Source of the DNA: Trichomonas vaginalis G3
Taxonomy: Eukaryota > Parabasalia > Trichomonadida > Trichomonadidae
DNA length: 64,000 nt
Direction: 5' to 3'
NCBI RefSeq assembly: GCF_026262505.1
Contig: NC_067205.1
Coordinates: 11,966,001-12,030,000, forward strand
Part shown: piece after piece, positions 18,492-27,257 of the stretch
How the letters are laid out: each line of letters begins with the position of its first letter
Position numbering within the stretch: position 1 is the first letter of the stretch
Program-made: the position numbers and the translations under genes
Notes under the pieces: model-generated
The model's database searches: none
Told to the model about the DNA's origin: nothing
What the model saw: the letters and a program-made list of their open reading frames with translations, nothing else

Positions 18492-18893
18492 TTACATTCC
18501 CCAAGTTTGAGGTGGTTGCGGTTGGTTATTGTTTACCCACTGTTGTGCATGGTTATATCCTCTGTTAAAGAATCTTTCACCTTGGTCCATATAGTGTCCT
18601 GCTTGGTTATAGTAGTCATTTGCTTTGTTATAATAGTTTCCTGCTTGTCTTCCTACATTGTCCATCCATCCTTGAACTTTTCCTCTTGTTTCAGGATTTG
18701 GAATAAGATTTGTTGCATCTCGTGCTACATCCCAACCTTTCTGTACAGTTTGTATAATAGGTTGTGCTTTCTCTTTAAGTATACCTAATGTACTCAAAAT
18801 CTTCCTTCCAACTCCAAATACACCTCTGGCTATTGTTCCCACTGCGGGCAAAAATCTGGATGCAACTCCTGCTAATGCGCCAAATAAACCCAT
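18492..18893 (-). CDS. Gly/Ala-rich amphipathic protein MGLFGALAG (133 aa)
   Basis: A whole-looking frame beginning MGLFGALAGVASRFLPAVG. The first 45 residues form a glycine- and alanine-rich amphipathic or hydrophobic helix, with basic residues spaced every three to four positions. This is followed by a helical middle and a Y/N/Q-rich tail. The layout resembles small membrane-active virion proteins, such as the internal protein VI of adenoviruses, but similarity is of character, not of sequence. It is divergent from the integrase gene, 17 bp apart, an arrangement kept in all copies. Confidence 0.6.
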   Translation of the reverse strand: MGLFGALAGVASRFLPAVGTIARGVFGVGRKILSTLGILKEKAQPIIQTVQKGWDVARDATNLIPNPETRGKVQGWMDNVGRQAGNYYNKANDYYNQAGHYMDQGERFFNRGYNHAQQWVNNNQPQPPQTWGM

Positions 18894-18910
18894 TTCTTAT
18901 GGGTTAAAAA

Positions 18911-19870
18911 ATGACGAATCCAAACAAGGACCCCTATGTTTCTAAAGCGACAAAGAAAGCACTCATGGTAAAAATCTTTAGTTCAACACCAAATGCTTGG
19001 TTTATGGATATCTTGGAAAACATTCCGAGAGTTAGAACAGATGGACCTCCATACTGGCTAATATTTGTCGGTCAAAACACAAGATACTGTGAAGCCATAC
19101 CATTATGGTCCAAAAATATTTTAGATGTGAAAACTGCTTTGACAATATTCGTTGACAAATACCATCCAACAAAACTGACATCTGACTGTGAAAGTTCTTT
19201 CAAATCAGACGATATTAAAAACTATCTGCGTTCAAAAAATGTAAACCAATATTTCATTGTCGACCAAAACCATTCTGCTCTTGGTGTCATTGACGGTTGT
19301 ATAAAAATGTTAAGAGACTTAAACCAACCACAAGGTGGTGAAGCAAATGAAATGTCATATGACGACAAATATAGACACTTCTCCATGGCAAAGATGAGAC
19401 AAGTTTTAAATATTTACAATAACCGTAAACAAAAAGGTTTGGGAAACCACTCCCCCGAAGAAATGAAAAACAACCCCGACTTAGAGAAAGACTATATATT
19501 TAATAATTTAGTCAAAAGAGACAAACAAGAAAGAATGCCGGGCTTCAAACTTCAGAAAGGTGACAAAGTAAAAATAGAAATACCCAAACGCGACCCATAT
19601 GAAAATACTATTGACTATGACAACAATGGGAACCCGACAGGTACTCACATTCGTGTTCGTAAAAATAGAAGAAAGTATACAAGAGAATATTATGAAGTTT
19701 TAGGCAAACATGGCAAAATGTACACACTGCAAGCAGAAGATAAAACTACTATTGTCAGACCTCGTTTCAAACTTGTCAAAGTTCAAGGTGGTATACTTTC
19801 AAAGACAGTTCCTAACAAATATAAGACAACTCCTGACGAATATGCTAAAGAAGTTGAAAATGACGACTAA
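18911..19870 (+). CDS. Polinton integrase (RVE/DD35 type)
   Basis: A whole-looking frame of 319 codons. The catalytic core has AWFMDILENIP (first acidic residue), LTSDCESSFKS (second) and HSALGVIDGCIK, whose acidic residue stands 35 residues after the second, the D,D35 spacing of retroviral-type integrases. The C-terminal 120 residues are basic with a FKLQKGDKVKIEI block, like the SH3/chromo-type end of Polinton integrases. It joins the excised element to target DNA and would make the 6-bp duplication seen at the ends. The stop overlaps the convergent fibre gene by 4 bp. The copy at 47,423-48,382 also looks whole. Confidence 0.88.
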   Translation: MTNPNKDPYVSKATKKALMVKIFSSTPNAWFMDILENIPRVRTDGPPYWLIFVGQNTRYCEAIPLWSKNILDVKTALTIFVDKYHPTKLTSDCESSFKSDDIKNYLRSKNVNQYFIVDQNHSALGVIDGCIKMLRDLNQPQGGEANEMSYDDKYRHFSMAKMRQVLNIYNNRKQKGLGNHSPEEMKNNPDLEKDYIFNNLVKRDKQERMPGFKLQKGDKVKIEIPKRDPYENTIDYDNNGNPTGTHIRVRKNRRKYTREYYEVLGKHGKMYTLQAEDKTTIVRPRFKLVKVQGGILSKTVPNKYKTTPDEYAKEVENDD

Positions 19871-21264
19871 GCAATTCTATACCATGCGTAAACTGTCATG
19901 TAAGGTGGCATGTAGTCTTTACTTTGTCCCGTTGTTTGCGTATACCCTGAAACGCGATGTGTATGGTTTCCTCCTCCCTCAGTGTTACTCCAGAAACAAT
20001 TTATAGCAAACTTAACGTTGTCTTTAACATCATATCCTTTACCTTTTGTCATTGCTGACCAATCCCAATATTTATGCTTATGCCAACCTGCTTGAGATGT
20101 ACTTAAATCTATGTAGTGACTGTGTGCAGGTAAATTTTCACCTGAAATCGTTTTACTTCCACCTGTTTCCTTTGAAGAGTTTGCACAATACAAAAACCTG
20201 TCGACTATTTGAGTCCAAGTTCCAAAACCCAGAACTGTTTCTGGTCTGGTAGAGTTCATTGACGTATAAATAGAGCCTATAGGATATAATGTTTGAAGTA
20301 TTTCTGTCTTTAATGTTTGAAGCTCTGTTTTGTCTGCTTTCTTGTCATATAAATCTTGAGCAGTGAATTTAATATTATGTTCATCCTTCATGACATAAAC
20401 ATCTTTACATCTAATGTTTTTCATCGTCGTTATGTCGTCATCCGATGTTAAACCTTGTGGAAAGTTAGGAGGTTTACAATATAATGCATCCCCACCAGTT
20501 TCTTCAACCGTTCCTTCAATACTTTCTATAGCAACAGTTGTGAAGAAATCATGTGTATGGTTCTTGTCTGCTTTCTTTTCAAGGCTAACGTTTAAGTCTG
20601 TTATTTCAGATATAGAATGTGTATGTCCAACGGCACTTTTCCTGTTTAAGGTTTCTTGTAAGTTTGTAATATTTGCAATGGTATGTGTATGTCCAACGGC
20701 ACTTTTACTGTTTAAGGTTTCTTGTAAGTTTGTAATATTTGCAATGGTATGTGTATGTCCAACGGCACTTTTACTGTTTAAGGTTTCTTGTAAGTCTGTT
20801 ATTTCAGATATAGAATGTATATGAGTCCTTTTAGAATATTCGTTTTCAGCTCTTGTCACTTCACTTGACATTTTATTGTCAACATATGTTTTGTCTGCTA
20901 GTTCAGGATGAGTATGTTCTTTTGTTGCATAAGCATTGTTAGCTCTTTCTTCTTCTTTTGCTATTGCATCGTCTACATATTCTTTGTCAGCTTTGTTGTC
21001 AACATCTGCTTTCAAAAGAAGTTCATTTATAGGTTTCTCGTTTAAAGTTCCTTTTGTTGGATTTATACAGACAGTATGGTTCTTATTGTCTTGAAACAGA
21101 AACTCATCTGTCATTGGGTTTATTGTCAGTTTTAAGTTTCCTTCTTTCAATGACTCAGATATCTTAGAATAGTTTGAAAAGTTTGTTGTGTTCTTATTTA
21201 GAGCTTGCATAATGAGTTGTCGGTTGTGTTGTATTTCTCTCATAGACGCTGTTTCATTTGACAT
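19867..21264 (-). CDS. Phage-type tail fibre / collar-domain protein
   Basis: A whole-looking frame of 465 codons. The N-terminal 90 residues (MSNETASMREIQHNRQLIMQ) are shared with element 2. The shaft carries LLLKADVDNKADKEYV repeats and then three 22-residue repeats of the type GHTHTIANITNLQETLN. The C-terminal 150 residues contain YPIGSIYTSMNSTRPE, GFGTWTQIVDRFLY, GENLPAHSHY and GGGNHTHRVSG, the collar/tip signature of bacteriophage tail fibres. A receptor-binding or attachment role is likely for a particle. The shaft is quite unlike that of element 2. It is divergent from the gene at 21,283 by 18 bp. Confidence 0.82.
   Translation of the reverse strand: MSNETASMREIQHNRQLIMQALNKNTTNFSNYSKISESLKEGNLKLTINPMTDEFLFQDNKNHTVCINPTKGTLNEKPINELLLKADVDNKADKEYVDDAIAKEEERANNAYATKEHTHPELADKTYVDNKMSSEVTRAENEYSKRTHIHSISEITDLQETLNSKSAVGHTHTIANITNLQETLNSKSAVGHTHTIANITNLQETLNRKSAVGHTHSISEITDLNVSLEKKADKNHTHDFFTTVAIESIEGTVEETGGDALYCKPPNFPQGLTSDDDITTMKNIRCKDVYVMKDEHNIKFTAQDLYDKKADKTELQTLKTEILQTLYPIGSIYTSMNSTRPETVLGFGTWTQIVDRFLYCANSSKETGGSKTISGENLPAHSHYIDLSTSQAGWHKHKYWDWSAMTKGKGYDVKDNVKFAINCFWSNTEGGGNHTHRVSGYTQTTGQSKDYMPPYMTVYAWYRIA
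20583..20822 (-). repeat. 66-bp tandem repeats in the fibre shaft
   Basis: The string gtccaacggcactttt recurs at 66-bp spacing near 20,625, 20,691 and 20,757. The units encode 22-residue His-rich shaft repeats. They are near-identical at DNA level, which points to recent expansion. The corresponding part of element 2 has no such repeats. Confidence 0.85.
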
Positions 21265-21282
21265 TTTTATTCTAGATAAAAT

Positions 21283-22129
21283 ATGCTTCCAATAGAAAAA
21301 GAAAATTCAAGAGTTGCTACAACTAAACCATTAGATGAACTTTTTACTAATGTCGGTCAAAAGTTTGAGACAGAGACCGTAAAGCATGAAGGCTATCGTT
21401 TTGACTACCCATTAAGATGGTTAAGAGACCCATCTGTCACAAAAGCTATTGGCTTTCGTAGAATGAAGTTCATTTCAGAAGCCATACATGGTTTCCCATT
21501 TACGGTCGGTTTTGAAGTTCGATACTATAACAAAGAAAAACGTATGTATGAGAAATTTGAACAGGGAAAACTTTTACAAGTTAGTTTGCTTGTAAACTTA
21601 GAAACAACTCTTCAAGCTTTTCAAGAAAAAATAAACAATATCTATATCGAATATGCAAACCAGTATAACATTGACGAGGGAGAATACCATCTCGATATTA
21701 TTTATGACAGGAAAAATGCAACTGTTAAAATCAATAAAATAGAAGACCTTGGAGAAAACGTTTATATTTCTACAAAATATAACAACTTGGCATGGTATAG
21801 ATTTATGAGGATGTTAAATCAGCCTGCAGCATATCCAGTACACCCAGACTTTTATGAAGTCGAAAACCCTAATGGAACATATGAAAATGTTTTCGACCAG
21901 CTGCTATTATTGTTCATGCTTCATTTTCTGGCGCCCAAACTCTTTCTTATGCTTGGCAAATGACTTTTACGAAAAACCTACAAAGTTATACGAACCACCA
22001 AGTGGAAGTATTTCAGACTTTCAAGTATGGTTTACTACAGATGGAAGAAAAAGAATAATTCCATTATACCATGCGTTTTACTTAGAACTTAGTTTCATAT
22101 ACAACTACTATCGAACGGTAAAAATATAA
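21283..22129 (+). pseudogene. Fibre-neighbour protein, broken copy (about 280 aa)
   Basis: Begins MLPIEKENSRVATTKPLDEL. The first 60 or so residues and the last 60 are near-identical to the whole-looking gene at 45,271-46,119, whereas the middle is clearly different. It has about one break. The gene is divergent from the fibre gene and convergent with the amphipathic-peptide gene. The C-terminal block ISDFQVWFTTDG and FYLELSFIYNY is beta-rich. No domain is recognised; position beside the fibre suggests a particle-surface protein. Confidence 0.65.
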
Positions 22130-22133
22130 TTTT

Positions 22134-22376
22134 TTAATACGGTTGAGGTGTTGGATTTGGTTGCCAACTAGACTGTGGTGCAGGTTCAGGCTGTTGTATA
22201 ACAGGAGCTTGTTCTTCTGGTTCAGGGTCTTTAGGTATAATACCAACAAACTGACCTACTCTTTTACCAATATTTTTGACTCCGTTCCAAATTCCTCTTC
22301 CTACGGTTTTTATTCCATTCCATATACCTCTTCCAACTCTTCTGAAGAAGTTTCCAATACTACTGAAGAAACCCAT
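22134..22376 (-). CDS. Cationic amphipathic peptide with internal repeat (80 aa)
   Basis: A whole-looking frame beginning MGFFSSIGNFFRRVGRGIWN. The first 48 residues contain a twofold repeat, VGRGIWNGIK and VGRGIWNGVK, with Arg/Lys on one face and Trp/Ile/Phe on the other, as in membrane-active peptides. The rest is a P/Q/E-rich tail. Together with the MGLFGALAG protein it is one of two candidate membrane-disrupting virion peptides in the element. Counterparts are at 34,630 and 45,024. Function is inferred from composition only. Confidence 0.65.
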   Translation of the reverse strand: MGFFSSIGNFFRRVGRGIWNGIKTVGRGIWNGVKNIGKRVGQFVGIIPKDPEPEEQAPVIQQPEPAPQSSWQPNPTPQPY

Positions 22377-22394
22377 TTTACTATATGTAAAAAT

Positions 22395-22757
22395 CTAATG
22401 TCCACCTAGTCTCTTACGTTTCCTGTTGAGTTCCATAGCATTCTTTAACTGGAGCTCATACATTCTGTTTCTCCTCTGGTAGAAAACATATTCTGGGTCA
22501 ACTCCTGTGTTCGCGTCATCTGCATAAAGTTGTTTATATCCCACTTCAGGGTTTGTATAAAACTCTTTCCATCTCATATTTGCATACCATGGTGGCAAAC
22601 CTAACGCAGCGTCATTTGACATGGCAGTTTGCATTTGTACATCTGTTGGCACTTGACCATAGTTTGCCATTGCAGTTTGTATTCTAACTTCATTTGGAAT
22701 ATTCTCTGGGTTTGGTTGTCCAGGTTGCTGTGCATTCGCTAAGTTCTGTGCGTCCAT
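22395..22757 (-). CDS. Conserved element protein MDAQNLANAQ (120 aa)
   Basis: A whole-looking frame with an N/Q/P-rich first third (AQQPGQPNPENIPNE), a twofold repeat (IQTAMANYGQ and MQTAMSNDAA), a WYANMRWKEFYTNP block and a basic C-terminus (NRKRKRLGGH). It is identical in amino-acid sequence to the gene at 44,643-45,005. The start is preceded by taatattaa. The family is unknown; the high conservation and position among small genes suggest a virion component. Confidence 0.6.
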   Translation of the reverse strand: MDAQNLANAQQPGQPNPENIPNEVRIQTAMANYGQVPTDVQMQTAMSNDAALGLPPWYANMRWKEFYTNPEVGYKQLYADDANTGVDPEYVFYQRRNRMYELQLKNAMELNRKRKRLGGH

Positions 22758-22780
22758 TTAATATTAGATAAAAATATCTC

Positions 22781-22912
22781 TTACGAGTACATATACTGAA
22801 CATTTGCAGGCATTGGTTCATCTTCATATTCTCTATATCTTTCTGCCACGTCAAAGAAATAAATGACACAATGGAAAAAACCTAAAACAAGTAGTCCTAT
22901 TTCAAACCACAT
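22781..22912 (-). CDS. Single-pass membrane peptide (43 aa)
   Basis: A 43-codon frame starting inside the 3' end of the methyltransferase gene, overlapping it by 16 bp. It begins MWFEIGLLVLGFFHCVIYFF, a clear transmembrane helix, followed by an acidic tail ending in QYMYS. The same frame is kept at 34,095 and 44,488. Overlap plus conservation supports translation. Its role is unknown; small membrane proteins are common near virion genes. Confidence 0.6.
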   Translation of the reverse strand: MWFEIGLLVLGFFHCVIYFFDVAERYREYEDEPMPANVQYMYS

Positions 22913-23715
22913 TTACTTACTAATAAAATTTCTTTGTTATGACACTTTCTCCGGTTTATAGGACCTCTCTCATATTCTATCTTGTCATATCTAAACTCAT
23001 AGTCATGTATGTCCTCTAACCATCTCATAACGGTTTCCAAACCACTTTTATCGGATGTAAAGTAAAAGCATGGATGGTTATGTAAAACGTCTAAAGTTTC
23101 TAAAGAGTCTCTCAAAGTCCAGTCTACTTGGTATTGAAAATCCCATGTGTTATAGAACGGCGGGTCCACTATAAAGAAAACATTTTCCTTGTCTTTATAT
23201 TTTTCATACAACTCTGTCCAATGACATCTCACAAACTCTATACCCTCAATATATTTTTCTATGTCCTCTTTGAAAACATTTGTATAGTTAAGATATAAAA
23301 CTTTTGACATAAGTGTTTCAATGTCATGAACTCTTATAGAACCACTATATAATAGTCTAGCAGATATACTATCCCAGTCTATATATTCTGCTTTTTTCAA
23401 AACCTCTCTCACAATATTTTTGTTATCTAATGGTATACGTTCCATCTTACCTATAGGTATCTTTTCTTTTAACTCTTTCAATATATTGTTTGTGTCTGGT
23501 ATATGTTTGAGACGGTCCATATAGTTGTCGAAGTCATTGCATATAATCTTTGAGTCTGGGAATATTGTATGGCACAAATGGGATATATAGAAACTTCCAC
23601 CGAACAAATCTACAAATGTTAGACCATTCGGTAGTTTCTTAAGTTCTCTCAATATAATATCTTTACATTTACTCTTATTTCCAAAGAACGGTAACGGTGG
23701 TTTTGTAAAATTCAT
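22897..23715 (-). CDS. D12-class DNA N6-adenine methyltransferase
   Basis: A whole-looking frame of 272 codons. Near the N-terminus are PFFGNKSK and TFVDLFGGSFYISH, the S-adenosylmethionine-binding motif I of Dam-type enzymes; DPPFYNTWDF near residue 185 is the catalytic DPPY-type motif IV. FYFTSDKSG fits a later motif. It would methylate adenine in DNA, either of the element or of the host. T. vaginalis DNA is known to be rich in N6-methyladenine, and Polinton-borne methyltransferases have been linked to it. It is the last gene before the right terminus, reading inward from an AT-rich leader ending tatataaatg. Counterparts: 33,292 (broken) and 44,267 (fragment). Confidence 0.88.
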   Translation of the reverse strand: MNFTKPPLPFFGNKSKCKDIILRELKKLPNGLTFVDLFGGSFYISHLCHTIFPDSKIICNDFDNYMDRLKHIPDTNNILKELKEKIPIGKMERIPLDNKNIVREVLKKAEYIDWDSISARLLYSGSIRVHDIETLMSKVLYLNYTNVFKEDIEKYIEGIEFVRCHWTELYEKYKDKENVFFIVDPPFYNTWDFQYQVDWTLRDSLETLDVLHNHPCFYFTSDKSGLETVMRWLEDIHDYEFRYDKIEYERGPINRRKCHNKEILLVSKCGLK

Positions 23716-23842
23716 TTATATATAATAATAAAAATGTTTTTACCCGAAAAGTGACAGAAAAGTAACAAAACATGAAAACATATATAATTTGTGAAAAGCG
23801 ACACATTATATAATGTTTTCGACCCAGAAGACTAACAATTTT

Positions 23843-23920
23843 CCGAATAAAAACTTCATTTATACTAAACATCTTCGGGAAGCCCTCCGAATAAAAACTT
23901 CATTTATACTAAACATCTTC
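23843..23920. repeat. Twofold 44-bp repeat next to right terminal repeat
   Basis: The stretch ccgaataaaaacttcattt followed by atactaaacatcttc occurs twice, starting at 23,843 and 23,887. The second copy runs into the terminal repeat. The element thus carries one and a half copies of its subterminal segment. The arrangement at the element 2 end is shorter. Confidence 0.85.
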
Positions 23921-23968
23921 AGGGCTAGAGGGCACGAAGTGCCTGGAAGCCCCACTACCTTTTTTTTT
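23904..23968 (-). repeat. Right terminal inverted repeat of element 1
   Basis: These 65 bp are the reverse complement of 24-88, ending in nine T residues. The hairpin ggcacttcgtgcc is present here too. Directly outside is gtaaaa, the target duplication. Confidence 0.92.
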
Positions 23969-23974
23969 GTAAAA
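23969..23974. repeat. Right target-site duplication of element 1
   Basis: The hexamer gtaaaa repeats the one at 18-23. It marks the outer edge of the element and the start of host DNA. Confidence 0.85.
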
Positions 23975-24298
23975 TCATTCTTCGTAAAGATAATATCACT
24001 GATATATGATTTTAAATTTTTAGGCGATTATTCATTTTAAGAGAATGATTTTACATCATTCTGAAAATATACCGGCGTATTCAAATTTGCGAGCAAATAT
24101 AAATTAATAATAAGATGAGATGATATGTAAGTATAAAATTTCTGGTGATAAGTGCGATGGCGAATTTTTGAATGGAAGCCTTTTAATACTATAAATATAA
24201 ATATCTTTAACATTATCAGTTAATCTAATTAACATTATTCAGAATTACATGAATTTGAATGAATCTATTGAATAAAATTTAACAAAAGCGTATATTAA
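23975..24298. other. Host spacer upstream of Myb gene
   Basis: About 320 bp of AT-rich host DNA. It should hold the promoter of the Myb gene, but I do not find a good match to the Trichomonas initiator directly before the ATG. Nothing else is visible. Confidence 0.5.
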
Positions 24299-24787
24299 AT
24301 GAATTCCACTGCTGAAGAATCTAGACATTCCAGAAGGCTCACCTTTACTCCAAAAGAAGATAAGAAACTGATGAAACTTGTTGCAAGTTGCGGTTCTTCA
24401 GTAAATTGGAAGACAATCTCAATTGAAATGGATGGAAGAACTCCAAGACAATGCAAAGAGAGATATAATAATTACTTGAGCCCAGAAATTAATAAGGCGC
24501 AGTGGACACCAATAGAAGATAAAGTTATTATGGATGAACATTTCAAGAGTGGAAATTCTTGGCAAAAAATTTCTGGAATGCTATCAGGTAGAACCGCTGG
24601 TTCAGTTCGTAACAGATACTATTATCTCATAAGAAGAATGGGAATTCCTGAAGCTAGTATAGCAGTTAAGAACATTGCAGACGAATTGAATAGAACTGAT
24701 GATTTCAAAGAATCGGAATGCGAAGTAGGCTACAAAGGACCAAAATTTAATATTTTATCAGATTCAATATTTGCTGAAGCAAAGTAG
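24299..24787 (+). CDS. R2R3 Myb-like DNA-binding protein
   Basis: A 162-codon host gene. Residues of about 14-61 form a first Myb repeat (FTPKEDKKLMKLV ... WKTISIEMDGRTPRQCKERY) and about 66-113 a second (WTPIEDKVIMDEHF ... WQKISGMLSGRTAGSVRNRY). The first tryptophan of repeat one is replaced by Phe, as is common. The size and two-repeat layout fit the large trichomonad family of short Myb proteins, some of which control iron-dependent genes; its own target is unknown. The ATG at 24,299 is preceded by an AT-rich leader. It lies 325 bp from the end of element 1 and appears undisturbed. Confidence 0.9.
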   Translation: MNSTAEESRHSRRLTFTPKEDKKLMKLVASCGSSVNWKTISIEMDGRTPRQCKERYNNYLSPEINKAQWTPIEDKVIMDEHFKSGNSWQKISGMLSGRTAGSVRNRYYYLIRRMGIPEASIAVKNIADELNRTDDFKESECEVGYKGPKFNILSDSIFAEAK

Positions 24788-25111
24788 AATAAAATTGTTT
24801 ATATTTAAAAGGAATTTGTTGTCAATTCTTTAATTATTTCAACATTTATTGAATCTAACTCTTGGAAAAATTTGGATTTTAAACTAAAAAAAATGTCTAT
24901 ATCTAAAAGTGATGACAGAATGTTAATTGAAAAACTACATGCATTATTGGTAAGCTCAAACAATTTTGTATGATTATTTTTCGATTTTTTTCGAAAGAAG
25001 TATAAATATTCTAATGTATCAGAATAGTTTTGATAGATATTCGAATAAACAACAAAGATTTTAAATTTAAAAAGAGATAAAAAAACAAAATGAATTAAAT
25101 TTTGAGTTAAA
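24788..25111. other. Spacer between Myb gene and unknown minus-strand gene
   Basis: About 320 bp between two convergent genes. It contains an ATG near 24,892 followed by about 26 open codons (MSISKSDDRMLIEKLHALL), which may be the truncated start of a duplicated gene. Otherwise only AT-rich DNA. Confidence 0.4.
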
Positions 25112-25540
25112 TTAATCGTGATAATTCAATAATTGGAATATATCTGATGGGTCGATGTTAGGATTATAGTCTTTTGATTCAATTTTATCATTTTTAATAG
25201 AATTTTTTGATTTTGATGCTGGATTTATTTCTCCAATAAAAGGTTGAATGGTGTTCCAGTTCTCGGTGTACCAGCAAATTAGAGCAGTTTTATTCCTTCT
25301 TGCTAATCTATCGAGAAAGAGACCATGTTTCTTTGCCATGAGGTTTGCAAAGATTAATAATGTGTCAATTGTGACTTTGCCATTGAATTGACTTTCAAGA
25401 ATTGCTTGAACAAGATCCATTTTAACACCATTATTTTGGATTCTCATGAGCATTTCATCATGATCCTTTAGGTTTTGCTGTGAAACCATTGTGAACTTCC
25501 TAAGTTTTCGTGTGGAGAGAACATCATAGATATATTGCAT
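25112..25540 (-). CDS. Unknown host protein (142 aa)
   Basis: The frame starts at MQYIYDVLSTRKLRKF and is helical throughout, with a conserved-looking core of the type LFLDRLARRNKTALICWYTE near residue 95 and an N/D/K-rich tail. No transmembrane segment or catalytic motif is evident. The regular codon use and length make it a likely gene, possibly of a trichomonad-specific family. I do not recognise a domain. It is convergent with the Myb gene. Confidence 0.6.
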   Translation of the reverse strand: MQYIYDVLSTRKLRKFTMVSQQNLKDHDEMLMRIQNNGVKMDLVQAILESQFNGKVTIDTLLIFANLMAKKHGLFLDRLARRNKTALICWYTENWNTIQPFIGEINPASKSKNSIKNDKIESKDYNPNIDPSDIFQLLNYHD

Positions 25541-27128
25541 CTATCAAAAATAGATTCTCAATATATTTAAATTTTGAATGGTCTTTAGAAAATTTAAAAC
25601 CGTTGTCAAGAAAAATAGATATTAGATAATATTGCTAAATAAAGAATTTTTGATTAGATTGATAAACTGAACAAATTAAATTGAATGATTATTCAAGAAT
25701 AACTTTCACAAAAAATTATGAACTAAAAATTTAAGATATTCAGAATTTTGATATATCAATTTTGAGCAAACAACTAAGAGCATGCATACTAGATTCTATT
25801 TAAAATGATATTTGCAATATAAATAGCAAAAATATTAAGATTTGACATCAAAATGAACAAATTAGATTTTTGGATTCAAAATTCGATCACGGAAAATGAT
25901 TCATCTATTTTTGGATTTTTGATAATATTCAAAAATTGAAAGTCAATATTTGCACCTAATCCTTTCAAAAAAAATATTGATATATATGAAAGAGTTTTAA
26001 TAATTAAATAATATTTAATGAAAAAAAAATATTTCATAAACGAATTCATAAAACTTCTGAATTTGAAATGATCAATAAATAACTGAGATCTATGTGTTAT
26101 AAGAGATTGTACATCATTTCTCAATATGTGAATTCTATGTTAATTCAAATTTTAAAACGCACCAAAATACTTATCCCAATCTTACATTTAATATGACCTG
26201 CATTTTATTTTCAATACTGCCATGTTTTTAAATTGAATAGTTAAATTCACAATTCTCAAATCTCTCAAAAACAAATATCGACCATTTAATTTCAATAGTT
26301 TATATTTACGATTTTGAAGTGATTATTCGAGAAATATAACACAATTGCTGCGCCTATTAATCTTGCATTTTTGATTTAATTTTTATTATGTTATTCTATT
26401 TCAATTACCTTTTATTTTATATCCACTATTTATTTAACCGTATATGGTCACACTCCCGATATGTTGGGCAATCATCATTATACAAGTTTTTAATTCATAT
26501 TAACTTCCAAATGATCTTAAAAACTTCATTGAAATTAAAAAATTATTAAGAACATTCTTATGAGTCATACTTTGTCTTTTTGTTTTTGATTCATTTCACA
26601 TGTTGTAAATGAAAATTTCGGTTATTCTTATCACTGCAAAAAATTAAATTGCCTTTCTGACAAATCACATTAATTTAAATTTAAATGAATACACTCTAAT
26701 TCTTGAATGTTATCTGCTCACACCTCAAAACCAGAGTGGAGGTACTTCTATAAATTCAAATATAATTTAACCTAACATTTATGAATAAAAATTCTTTATT
26801 TATATAATTACTCTAATGTTGGTCAAGTATCACTATATAAATCACTAATTTTTGGAAATCAGTTTCTCAAAGAATATCATTAATATTTTATACAATTTTT
26901 TAATATTATTCTTTAGCAAAAGTTTATAACATATAAGATGAGCAGCAAAATATAATAAAAAAACGATTTTTAAATAATCGCAATTTTAAAATAAATTTTT
27001 TCTTGGTAGTTAATGCAAATAATTTTAAGAATCATCAGATCAAATCTATATATATGAGTTTTTATATTAATAATTATTATGGGCAGATGGCACTTTTCGA
27101 TAATTGAAATTTTAACAATAGAGTTTTT
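25541..27128. other. Long AT-rich host spacer
   Basis: About 1.6 kb without a supported gene. There are frequent A and T runs and short open stretches with skewed composition. No RNA gene or ordered repeat was recognised. Confidence 0.55.
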
Positions 27129-27257
27129 TTATGAACTCTTTAGTTCAGCAAATAATTGAATTAATTCAGCTGTAGCAGGATGCCTACGAGGGCCAATCCT
27201 TCGTAGATAAGCAGAATTTTCAGGAATATACATGAACAAATGATCGTGATCATTGTA
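27129..27257 (-). pseudogene. Relic 3' end of a host gene
   Basis: An open stretch of about 42 codons ending at a stop at 27,129-27,131. Its reading, DHDHLFMYIPENSAYLRRIG followed by PRRHPATAELIQLFAELKSS, is far more protein-like than the surrounding AT-rich DNA and is higher in GC. No start codon precedes it and the upstream DNA has stops, so it looks like the surviving C-terminal piece of a duplicated gene. The parent is not in the window. Confidence 0.45.

Larger units (their letters stand above)
24..23968 (+). mobile_element. Complete Maverick/Polinton, element 1
   Basis: A 23,945-bp element bounded by 65-bp inverted repeats and a 6-bp direct duplication, gtaaaa, on both sides. A 6-bp target duplication, a size above 15 kb, a DD35-type integrase, an A32-like ATPase, an SF3 helicase and capsid-type genes together define the Polinton family. 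Structural genes run on the plus strand in the left half; integrase, fibre and methyltransferase lie in the right half. About half of its genes look whole and the rest carry one to a few breaks. It has no recognisable polymerase B gene or adenovirus-type protease. Near-identity with element 2 over many genes and the clean target duplication indicate a young insertion. Confidence 0.95.
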
